Source of the DNA: Bacteroidetes bacterium UBA5697
GTDB taxonomy: Bacteria > Bacteroidota > Bacteroidia > B-17B0 > Aurantibacillaceae
DNA length: 64,000 nucleotides
Direction: 5' to 3'
Assembly: GCA_002420145.1 (NCBI GenBank)
Contig: DIHL01000016.1
Location: 1-64,000, forward strand
Shown: piece after piece, positions 51,583-59,433 of the stretch
How positions within the stretch are numbered: the stretch's first letter is position 1
Layout of the letters: each line of letters starts with the position of its first letter
Position numbers and translations under genes: made by a program
The notes under the pieces: generated by a model
What the model was told of the DNA's origin: nothing
The model's database searches: none
What the model saw: only the letters and a program-made list of their open reading frames with translations

Positions 51583-52477
51583 TAATTTAGTTAGTCATGC
51601 TGAACTTGTTTCAGCATCTCATGAGACCCTGAAACAAGTTCAGGGTGACGAACAGAACGTTTCTTTTCCACGCTCTCTGCGTTTTTTCTTTGCGCTCTTT
51701 GCGGTTAAACTTTTTCTTTTTTTCTCTTTTACCTCTTTTTCTCAAAACCCCATCATCATCGCCCACCGTGGCGCCAGTGCATACGCTCCAGAAAACACAT
51801 TAAGTTCTTTTGAAAAAGCAATCGAAATGGGAGCTTTAATTATCGAAACAGATGTACATCAAACTAAAGATAGCGTAGTGGTGATTATGCACGATTTAAG
51901 TGTGGATAGAACAACTAATGGAAAAGGATTAATTAAAGATATAAATTATCAGGAATTTAAATATTTACAAATCAAACAAAAGAAAGGTTGTGTTTCATGG
52001 CAAAATCCTCCAACACTTGAAGAAACGATTCAACTCATTAACGGCCGCTGTAAATTATTAATAGAATTAAAAAAAGGAAACTCCTATTACCCCAATATCG
52101 AAAAACATATTGTTGACTTAATAGCTAAATACAATGCCCAAAGTTGGATAAGCACTATTCATTCGTTTGAAAAAGAGCCTTTAATCAATATAGCCAAAAG
52201 AGATAGTAGCATTAATCTCCAAAAATTAATTGTTTTTAATTTGCCTTTGGTGAGTTTTAATTTTGATAAACACTTTAATAAAGATGATTTTAAAAATTGG
52301 GAAGGCGTTAATGTGTATTATAAATTTTGTAGCAAACGTGTGATTCGAAAAATTCATAAACTTGGCAAAACGGTTTATGTTTGGACGGTGAATAGTCCTC
52401 GAAAAGCTCGAAGATTAGCTAAACGTGGCGTGGATGGTATTATTACTAATAAACCTGATATTTTAAGTTTGAAGTAG
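51563..52477 (+). CDS. Glycerophosphodiester phosphodiesterase with repeat-derived N terminus
   Basis: A GDPD-family TIM-barrel enzyme that hydrolyses glycerophosphodiesters to glycerol 3-phosphate and an alcohol. Catalytic motifs are HRGASAYAPENT (His68, Arg69), ETDVHQTKD (metal-binding Glu and Asp) and the second His in VVIMHDLSVDRTTNG; VDGIITNKPD closes the barrel. No in-frame ATG precedes the domain. The frame opens at a TTG inside the mutS2 tail. Residues 10-31 are read from a cruciform repeat and residues 37-49 from a second repeat (51672-51709). The latter supplies the hydrophobic core of a plausible signal peptide (LRFFFALFAVKLFLFFSFTS then FSQ). The true start is unresolved: TTG 51563 or CTG 51677. 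Confidence 0.8.
   Translation: MNWLGIDNLVSHAELVSASHETLKQVQGDEQNVSFPRSLRFFFALFAVKLFLFFSFTSFSQNPIIIAHRGASAYAPENTLSSFEKAIEMGALIIETDVHQTKDSVVVIMHDLSVDRTTNGKGLIKDINYQEFKYLQIKQKKGCVSWQNPPTLEETIQLINGRCKLLIELKKGNSYYPNIEKHIVDLIAKYNAQSWISTIHSFEKEPLINIAKRDSSINLQKLIVFNLPLVSFNFDKHFNKDDFKNWEGVNVYYKFCSKRVIRKIHKLGKTVYVWTVNSPRKARRLAKRGVDGIITNKPDILSLK
51594..51650. repeat. 57-bp cruciform repeat at the GDPD 5' end
   Basis: GTCATGCTGAACTTGTTTCA and TGAAACAAGTTCAGGGTGAC form long inverted arms (16 uninterrupted base pairs in the inner part) around a 16-nt loop. It begins 12 bp after the mutS2 stop codon and is read in frame by GDPD. It belongs to a widespread class of intergenic palindromes in Bacteroidota. Confidence 0.85.
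51672..51709. repeat. Second dispersed repeat (TTTGCGCTCTTTGCGGTTAA type)
   Basis: A 38-bp stretch, CTCTCTGCG then TTTTTTCTTTGCGCTCTTTG then CGGTTAAA, with TTTGCG repeated twice. I recognise the TTTGCG...TTTGCGGTTAAA pattern as a recurring intergenic element in this phylum. It encodes part of the GDPD signal peptide. Membership needs a genome search. Confidence 0.55.
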
Positions 52478-52480
52478 TAT

Positions 52481-52509
52481 TTTGTTTGCAAAAACAATTA
52501 GTATCTTTA
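52481..52509 (+). promoter_or_regulatory. Promoter of truA, nearly leaderless
   Basis: TTTG (52481-52484), a 17-nt spacer and TATCTTTA (52502-52509, one mismatch from TAnnTTTG). The box ends 4 nt before the ATG at 52514, so the mRNA would start at or beside the start codon. Confidence 0.6.
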
Positions 52510-52513
52510 CACC

Positions 52514-53278
52514 ATGCCTCGCTATTTTATTCAGTTAGCCTATAATGGTGTCAATTTTAATGGTTGGCAAATTCAGGATAATACGCCCAATACCATACAA
52601 CAAGTTTTGCAAGATAAACTCTCTATGATTTTATCTGAGACAATTGATATTGTAGGTTGTGGAAGAACAGATACAGGGGTAAGTGCTAAAGATTATTATG
52701 CGCACTTTGATTCTACCAAAACAAACTTGCATTTAGAAGAATCTAACTGCGTTTATAAATTGAACAAAGTTTTGCCTTACGAAATTGCGATTAAAAAAAT
52801 CTATTCAGTAAAAGATGAGGCCAGTGCTCGTTTTGACGCTGAATTTAGAAGCTATGAGTATTTTTTACATTCCTATAAAGATCCATTTTTAACCACTACT
52901 TCTTTATTGCATTATGGTGATTTAAATTTAGATGCCATGAATGAAGCAGCCGCCTATTTGCTAACGGTAACCGATTTTACAAGTTTTAGTAAAGTCAATA
53001 CTCAAACTAAAACTAATAATTGCAATGTTACTTTTGCCAAATGGACTAAACTAAATGATACGCAGTTTGTTTTTAAAATAACGGCTAATCGTTTTTTACA
53101 AAATATGGTACGCGCTATTGTAGGTACTTTATTAGAAGTTGGTAAAGGAAAAATGACTTTGGAAGAATTTAAGATAATCGTAGAGAATAAAAATAGGTCC
53201 GGGGCAGGTATGTCGGTTGCTGGACATGCTTTGTATTTAACCGATATACAATATCCAAAAGAAATTTTTAATGACTAA
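52514..53278 (+). CDS. truA: tRNA pseudouridine(38-40) synthase
   Basis: A 254-residue enzyme that converts U38-U40 of the tRNA anticodon stem to pseudouridine. The catalytic Asp53 lies in GCGRTDTGVSA. The start MPRYFIQLAYNGVNFNGWQ and the C-terminal block NRFLQNMVRAIVGTLLEVGKGKM (in order) are canonical. Length is typical. The 3' end overlaps the ABC exporter gene by 8 bp, so the two are translationally coupled, an accidental-looking pairing seen in many Bacteroidota. Confidence 0.96.
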   Translation: MPRYFIQLAYNGVNFNGWQIQDNTPNTIQQVLQDKLSMILSETIDIVGCGRTDTGVSAKDYYAHFDSTKTNLHLEESNCVYKLNKVLPYEIAIKKIYSVKDEASARFDAEFRSYEYFLHSYKDPFLTTTSLLHYGDLNLDAMNEAAAYLLTVTDFTSFSKVNTQTKTNNCNVTFAKWTKLNDTQFVFKITANRFLQNMVRAIVGTLLEVGKGKMTLEEFKIIVENKNRSGAGMSVAGHALYLTDIQYPKEIFND

Positions 53279-55049
53279 AAAAGAACAAAAGAATAAATTC
53301 AGTTTTAAGTTATTAAAACGAATATTGTCTTATAGCAAACCTTATAAAGCATTATTCTTTTTTGCAATCACTCTCACGCTGTTACTATCGTCATTAGCAA
53401 TTGTTCGCCCTTTATTAATTAATCAAATGTTGAACTGTATAGGTGCTGTTAATGTAACAGACGATGGTTATTTGCCTGATGGCGAAAAAACATCTTATAT
53501 CAATTACATGGGAATCTTGTTAATTGGAGTTTTGTTAACAGAGGCATTTTTACAGTTCACTAATATATATGTGACTAATTTGTTAGGACAAAATATCGTA
53601 AAGGATTTACGATTACAAGTGTACACTCACATTTTAAAATTAAAGAATACTTATTTCGATAATACACCTGTTGGCACATTAGTAACCAGAGCTATTTCTG
53701 ATATTGAGAGTTTAAGTGATGTGTTTTCTCAAGGTTTTATAGTTATCATGGGAGATATTTTGATGCTTGTTATTTTTATTACGGCCATGTTAATGAAAAA
53801 CTGGGCGGTTGCTTTAGTCACATTAAGTACGATTCCATTGTTGTTAGTTGCTACTAATTTATTTAAGAACGGTGTTAAAAAAACATTTGCCGAGGTTCGT
53901 AATGCGGTTGCTTCTTTAAATGCTTTTACTAATGAGCATATTTCGGGAATGCGAATTGTGCAATTGTTTAATCGCGAAAAAGTAGAGTACGAAAAATTTA
54001 AAGAGATTAATGAAAAACATAAAGTAGCCAATATCCGTTCTATTTGGTATTATTCTGTATTTTTTCCAGTGGTCGAAATTTTATCGGCTGTTTCAATAGC
54101 ACTGTTTGTGTGGTTTGCAGGCTTAAAGGCAAATGACTATAATTTGCAATTAGGAGATATTACCTTTTTTATCATGATGATTAACATGGTGTTTCGCCCT
54201 ATAAGAATGCTGGCAGATAGATTAAATACCTTGCAAATGGGAATTGTAGCTTCGGAGCGTGTTTTTAAGGTGATTGATACAGATGAAATTATTTCTGAAT
54301 CAGGAGCAGTGTCTGCCAAAAACATGAAAGGTAAAGTGGAATTTAAAAATGTTTGGTTTGCGTATAAAGGAGATAATTTTGTTTTAAAAGGAATTTCATT
54401 TACTATTCATCAAGGCGAAACAGTAGCCATTATTGGCGCTACGGGAGCAGGCAAATCAAGTATTATTAATTTGTTAAGTCGTTTTTACGAAATTAATAAA
54501 GGACAAATATTAATTGATGATGTAAATGTCTCGGATTACAAATTAAATGAATTGCGAGAATCTGTAGGTGTTGTATTACAAGATGTGTTTTTGTTCAGCG
54601 ATTCCATCTTAAATAACATTACATTGCATAATCCAAATATTACGGAGGAACAAGTAATCGCAGCTGCCAAAAATATTGGCATTCACGAATTTATTACTTC
54701 ATTACCTGGAGGCTATCATTACAATGTTAAAGAACGTGGAGCCATGTTGTCTGCTGGTCAAAGACAATTAGTAGCATTTGTAAGAGCTTATGTTTATAAT
54801 CCTCCAATTTTTGTATTAGACGAAGCAACATCATCAATTGATTTAGAAACTGAAAAATTAATTCAAAAAGCATCTTTTGAATTAGCTAAAAATAGAACCT
54901 CTATTATTATCGCTCATCGTTTATCAACTATTCATCACGCTAAACAAATTATTGTGATGGATAAAGGAAAAATCATAGAACAAGGTCAAACATCCGAATT
55001 AGTTGATAAAGTAGATGGTGTTTATAAAAAAATGCTCGAATTGGCTTAA
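53271..55049 (+). CDS. ABC exporter, fused permease and ATPase (MsbA-like)
   Basis: A 592-residue half-transporter that works as a homodimer. The membrane domain (about 20-320) has six helices. The nucleotide-binding domain (about 345-590) has Walker A IIGATGAGKSS, a Q-loop VLQDVFLFSD, signature LSAGQRQ (Ala in place of the first Gly of LSGGQ), Walker B IFVLDEATSSID and the switch IIAHRLSTI. Members export lipids, lipopeptides or drugs; the cargo is not predictable. It overlaps truA by 8 bp. An asymmetric partner is not present, so it is probably homodimeric. Confidence 0.92.
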   Translation: MTKKEQKNKFSFKLLKRILSYSKPYKALFFFAITLTLLLSSLAIVRPLLINQMLNCIGAVNVTDDGYLPDGEKTSYINYMGILLIGVLLTEAFLQFTNIYVTNLLGQNIVKDLRLQVYTHILKLKNTYFDNTPVGTLVTRAISDIESLSDVFSQGFIVIMGDILMLVIFITAMLMKNWAVALVTLSTIPLLLVATNLFKNGVKKTFAEVRNAVASLNAFTNEHISGMRIVQLFNREKVEYEKFKEINEKHKVANIRSIWYYSVFFPVVEILSAVSIALFVWFAGLKANDYNLQLGDITFFIMMINMVFRPIRMLADRLNTLQMGIVASERVFKVIDTDEIISESGAVSAKNMKGKVEFKNVWFAYKGDNFVLKGISFTIHQGETVAIIGATGAGKSSIINLLSRFYEINKGQILIDDVNVSDYKLNELRESVGVVLQDVFLFSDSILNNITLHNPNITEEQVIAAAKNIGIHEFITSLPGGYHYNVKERGAMLSAGQRQLVAFVRAYVYNPPIFVLDEATSSIDLETEKLIQKASFELAKNRTSIIIAHRLSTIHHAKQIIVMDKGKIIEQGQTSELVDKVDGVYKKMLELA

Positions 55050-55134
55050 TATCAGTGTCCTAAAACTGTTTAGCGAAAATTTAACTTTTTACTCTAGCTG
55101 ATTTTTCATAGTTTTAAGGGAATTAAACTATCCT

Positions 55135-58100
55135 ATGAAGAATCTACTACTTATTGTTGCAACTATTTTTTCTTTGCAATCTTTCTCAAACTCAATTGGA
55201 GAATTATTAATTACAAACCCTTACGATGCTTTTTTTAGAAAAGCTTACGCTTTAAATCCTTCTATTCCCAAAGGAGTTTTAGAGTCGGTGGCATTTTCTC
55301 AAAGTCGATTTGAACATTTAGGAACTCCATCACAAGAATCTAGTTGTATTGGTTATCCAACAGCACATGGAGTAATGGGTTTAACAGAAAATGGCCAAGG
55401 TTATTTTAGAAATAATTTAGTGTATGTTTCTCAATTATCTGGTTTTTCTGTTTTAGATATTAAAACAAATCCGGAGAAAAATATTTTAGCCTATGCTAAG
55501 GCTTTTTCAGTGTTGCAAACACAAATGTCTATTTCAGGAAATGATTTGTCATTATATAAACCAATTTTTATTGCGTTAAGTGAATTACCATTAGCGAATG
55601 ATTTGCAAAATGATTTCGCTATGAACTCCCATTTATATCAATTGTATTGGTTTATGTCAAATGGAGAGTTTCAGGATTTTTATGGTTTCCCAGATTACTT
55701 AATTAATCTTCCTTCTATTTTTGGAGCAAATTACGAAGTATTGAGTTCGTCATCAGTTGTAATTAATCCAACTACAATTACTAATACTTCAGGAACAGCT
55801 TATCGCTCATCGGGTGTAGCAAATATGGTCGCATCTCCAGATTATGGTCCTGCTATTTGGAATCCAACAACTTGTAACTATAGTTCAAGAAACGGAACAG
55901 CTATTTCAGCAGTTGCCATTCACTTTGTTCAAGGGTCTTACGCTGGTTGCATTTCTTGGTTTAAAAATTGTAGTGCATCAGCATCTGCACATTATGTCAT
56001 TCGTAGTTCGGATGGACAAACAACACAAATGGTTTACGAAAGCGATAAAGCTTGGCATGCAGCATCCGCAAATCCTTATACATTAGGTACTGAACATGAA
56101 GGTTATATCAACAATGCTTCATGGTTTACAAATGCCATGTATCAAGCTAGTGCCGATTTAACTAGAGATATGTGTACGAGTAATGGAATTAATCCTTTAC
56201 GTTGTTATTTTGGTCCAGGGTGCAGTGGTTCAACTACTCAATGCGAACAAGGTTCTTGTGTGAAAATTAAAGGACATCAAATGTTTGCTAGCCAAACACA
56301 CACAGATCCAGGCCCATTATGGAACTGGGAAAAATTTTATAAGTTAATTAATAATACACCTGTTGTAACAACTGTTACGGCTACTAGCGGCACATTTTAT
56401 GATACAGGTGGAGCTTCTGCTAATTATGGAGATGATGAGCGTAAATTATGGTTGTTTCAACCTTCTGGTGGTGCCACTTCTGTTAGTATGAATTTTTCTT
56501 CTTTCAATTTAGAAAACAATTATGATTACTTATTTATTTATGATGGTAATTCAACAAATTCCCCTTTAATAGGAAAATATACGAGTACTGTTTCGCCAGG
56601 AAGTATTAACTCAACAGGAGCTAATTTATTAATTGAATTTCGATCTGATTGTGCAACCACTGCTTCTGGTTGGGCAGCAACTTATACTGCAAATGGAGTA
56701 GGTACCCCAACAACAACTGCTGATGTTACGGCTCCAACAACTGCTGTTAGTTCTTTAGGTGCTTGGAAAACAACAACTTTCACAGCTACATTTACTGATG
56801 CTGATAATGCAGGAGGTTCAGGTTTAGAAAAAAGCTACTATCAGGTAATTGATTATAATGGAACAGAATGGAGAGGGAATTATACTCATGGTTTCTTTTC
56901 TGATAATTTTGATGTGGCTATTCATCCTGAGTGGACTCAAAAAGTTGGAACGTGGAGCATTAGTAATAACGCGATTCAGCAAACAGATGAAGTAAGCACG
57001 GCAGCAGCTAATACCAATATTTATGCAGCACTAACTCAAAATTTATCAAATCGTTACTTATATAATTTCAAAGGAAAACTAGAAGGAACTGGAACTAATA
57101 GAAGAGCTGGTTTTCATTTCTTTTGCGATGCACCAGATAGCGTGAATAGAGGTAACAGTTATTTTGTTTGGTTTAGACTAGATAATCAAGCGGTTCAAAT
57201 TTACAAAACATCTTATTCGGGAGGTGTAAATACCTTTGGTTCTCCAACGTATACAGCTGCAGTAAATTTAGTAGCTAATCAATGGTATGATTTTAAAGTC
57301 ATTTATGATAGAATTACTGGCAAGATGGATGTATATAAAGACAATTCATTAATTGCAACTTGGACTGACCCTTCTCCACTCGCTAATGGAAGTCATATCT
57401 CATTTAGAAGTGGTAATTGTAAATGGAGTTTAGATGAAATTAAAGTGTATCGTTCTCGTCCAACAGCATCTGTATCTGTTTCTGTAGGTTCTGGAAACAC
57501 AAATGATGTGCGATACCAAAATCCAAGTCCAACACAATTTGCTGCTAAAATCAAATCAATCGTTAATGATGCTGCAGGAAATTTATCCTCTATTTTTTAT
57601 CATGATTTAAATGTAGATTGGACTAATCCTTCCAATATTACAACGATTAATGATGGAAAAGCCGCTGATATAAATACAGTGACTACTAGTGATTCTTTGT
57701 CGGCTAACTGGAGATCATCTAAAGATCCAAATTCTTCTATCGCACAATACTGGTATTCAATTGGTACAAGTCCAGGCGCTGTTAATACATTAACGTGGAC
57801 TAGTAGTTGGGGTGATACCACAGTGACAGCAAAAAATTTAACTTTAGTTAATGGAACAACTTATTATTTTAATGTTCGTTCAGAAAACGGAGCAGGATTA
57901 TTTAGTAATGTGATTAGTACAAACGGACAAACCGTTACTGTGGCTATTCCAACAGCGCCAACTGCCTCTATTAGTTCTGTTAATACTGTTTGTGCTGGTC
58001 AACCAGTTGCATTGTCTGATGCTTCATCTGGTGGCCCAACAGCTTGGGCATGGTCAATGCCAGGTGGCTCTCCTTCATCGGCCACTTCTCAAAATATTTC

Positions 58101-59382
58101 AGTAACCTATACTGCGGCTGGAACTTATACAGTTAGTTTAATGGCTTCTAATCCAACAGGAACCAATACGGCAACTAAAACCATTACAGTAAGTGCTAAT
58201 CCTGTAGTTAATGTTTCGGCATCTAATTCTACTATTTGCGCGGGACAACCATCAACGTTAACAGCAACAGGTGCAACTTCATATGCATGGAGTCCAGCTA
58301 CAGATTTAAATAATACAACAGGCAATTCAGTGATATCAAATCCAACATCTAGTATTACATATACTGTTGTTGGTACTACAGGCTCATGTATCAATACAAA
58401 AACAGTTTCGTTAAATGTAAGCCCAAATCCTACAGTGAATGTTGCGGCTTCAAGTCCATCTATTTGTGTAGGGCAAACAGCTACGTTAACAGCATCTGGT
58501 GCAGGAACCTACTCATGGAGTCCAGCAACTAATTTAAGTTCAACTACTGGCTCATCAGTAGTATCGAGTTCAGGTGCAAGTGTAGTTTATACAGTTGTAG
58601 GTACTACAGGAGCATGTATAAATACAAGTACAGTTTCGTTAACAGTAAATTCAAATCCAACAGTTAGCGTTGGTGCATCTAGCTCTTCTATATGTATAGG
58701 ACAAACGGCTACTTTAACTGCAACAGGCGCTACATCTTATTCATGGAGTCCAGGAACAAATCTGGATAATACAACAGGAAACTCAGTAATATCTAGTGCA
58801 TCATCTAATACGACGTACACAGTTGTTGGCACTACAGGCTCATGTATCAATACAAAAACAGTTTCGTTAAATGTAAGCCCAAATCCTACAGTGAGTGTTG
58901 CGGCTTCAAGTCCATCTATTTGTGTAGGACAAACAGCTACGTTAACAGCATCTGGCGCAGGAGTTTATTCATGGAGTCCAGCAACTAATTTAAGTTCAAC
59001 TACCGGTAGTGTAGTGATAGCTAATCCAACAGTGAGTACGGTTTATTCTGTAACAGGAACAACAGGTTTATGTTCTGGAAATAATTCGTATTCTATTACC
59101 GTTGACGTTTGTACTGGAATTGAAAATTTAAATACAGATAATAATGTGTCGATAAATCCTAATCCTTTTTCGGATGCTTTACAAATAACTTTTAATGTAA
59201 GTGCCCAAACACAAATTGATGTGATGTTGTATGATGTTTTAGGAAAAGAAATTTTGAATCACACATTTAAAGAAACTAATGGAACTATTCAATTAAATGA
59301 TTTGAACTTGAGTAGTGGTGTTTACTGGATAAAGATTAAGTATGATAATCAAGAATTTTACAAGAAATTGATTAAGAATTAA
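55135..59382 (+). CDS. Giant secreted peptidoglycan hydrolase: lysozyme-like, amidase_2, CUB, FN3, PKD and Ig repeats, T9SS tail
   Basis: A 1415-residue multidomain enzyme. Signal peptide 1-19. Residues about 25-165 resemble a lytic-transglycosylase/lysozyme fold (IPKGVLESVAFSQSRFEHL with a possible catalytic Glu, then HGVMGLTENG). An Amidase_2 domain (about 225-410) has AVAIHFVQG, HYVIRSSDG, GTEHEGY and THTDPGPLWNW with zinc-ligand histidines. Next come CUB (about 420-525), a LamG-like sandwich (about 580-790), FN3 (about 840-925), PKD (about 935-1020), four near-identical 76-residue Ig-like units (about 1022-1325) and a type A sorting domain (INPNPFSDALQITF). It should cleave peptidoglycan outside the cell, perhaps that of other bacteria. 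Confidence 0.85.
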   Translation: MKNLLLIVATIFSLQSFSNSIGELLITNPYDAFFRKAYALNPSIPKGVLESVAFSQSRFEHLGTPSQESSCIGYPTAHGVMGLTENGQGYFRNNLVYVSQLSGFSVLDIKTNPEKNILAYAKAFSVLQTQMSISGNDLSLYKPIFIALSELPLANDLQNDFAMNSHLYQLYWFMSNGEFQDFYGFPDYLINLPSIFGANYEVLSSSSVVINPTTITNTSGTAYRSSGVANMVASPDYGPAIWNPTTCNYSSRNGTAISAVAIHFVQGSYAGCISWFKNCSASASAHYVIRSSDGQTTQMVYESDKAWHAASANPYTLGTEHEGYINNASWFTNAMYQASADLTRDMCTSNGINPLRCYFGPGCSGSTTQCEQGSCVKIKGHQMFASQTHTDPGPLWNWEKFYKLINNTPVVTTVTATSGTFYDTGGASANYGDDERKLWLFQPSGGATSVSMNFSSFNLENNYDYLFIYDGNSTNSPLIGKYTSTVSPGSINSTGANLLIEFRSDCATTASGWAATYTANGVGTPTTTADVTAPTTAVSSLGAWKTTTFTATFTDADNAGGSGLEKSYYQVIDYNGTEWRGNYTHGFFSDNFDVAIHPEWTQKVGTWSISNNAIQQTDEVSTAAANTNIYAALTQNLSNRYLYNFKGKLEGTGTNRRAGFHFFCDAPDSVNRGNSYFVWFRLDNQAVQIYKTSYSGGVNTFGSPTYTAAVNLVANQWYDFKVIYDRITGKMDVYKDNSLIATWTDPSPLANGSHISFRSGNCKWSLDEIKVYRSRPTASVSVSVGSGNTNDVRYQNPSPTQFAAKIKSIVNDAAGNLSSIFYHDLNVDWTNPSNITTINDGKAADINTVTTSDSLSANWRSSKDPNSSIAQYWYSIGTSPGAVNTLTWTSSWGDTTVTAKNLTLVNGTTYYFNVRSENGAGLFSNVISTNGQTVTVAIPTAPTASISSVNTVCAGQPVALSDASSGGPTAWAWSMPGGSPSSATSQNISVTYTAAGTYTVSLMASNPTGTNTATKTITVSANPVVNVSASNSTICAGQPSTLTATGATSYAWSPATDLNNTTGNSVISNPTSSITYTVVGTTGSCINTKTVSLNVSPNPTVNVAASSPSICVGQTATLTASGAGTYSWSPATNLSSTTGSSVVSSSGASVVYTVVGTTGACINTSTVSLTVNSNPTVSVGASSSSICIGQTATLTATGATSYSWSPGTNLDNTTGNSVISSASSNTTYTVVGTTGSCINTKTVSLNVSPNPTVSVAASSPSICVGQTATLTASGAGVYSWSPATNLSSTTGSVVIANPTVSTVYSVTGTTGLCSGNNSYSITVDVCTGIENLNTDNNVSINPNPFSDALQITFNVSAQTQIDVMLYDVLGKEILNHTFKETNGTIQLNDLNLSSGVYWIKIKYDNQEFYKKLIKN
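58198..59109 (+). repeat. Four tandem 228-bp repeats inside the amidase gene
   Basis: Units start at 58198, 58426, 58654 and 58882, each encoding 76 residues (NP.V.V.AS...C.GQ..TLTA.GA..Y.WSP.T.L..TTG). Units 1 and 3 resemble each other, as do 2 and 4. The stretch 58370-58546 recurs at 58826-59002, 456 bp later, with only a few differences. This points to a recent duplication of a two-unit block. Confidence 0.9.
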
Positions 59383-59384
59383 AC

Positions 59385-59416
59385 AAAAAAGGCTTCTCTC
59401 TGAGAAGCCTTTTTTG
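59385..59416. terminator. Bidirectional intrinsic terminator
   Basis: AAAAAAGGCTTCTC and GAGAAGCCTTTTTT pair perfectly over 14 bp around a short TCT loop. It lies between the convergent amidase gene and the T9SS gene ending at 59434. Confidence 0.93.
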
Positions 59417-59433
59417 TTTGTAGAATTAGTGAT

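Noticed and set aside
53640..53695. TTGGCAC within the ABC exporter gene as a sigma-54 site
   Set aside because: It is inside a coding sequence, and the -12 half is absent.
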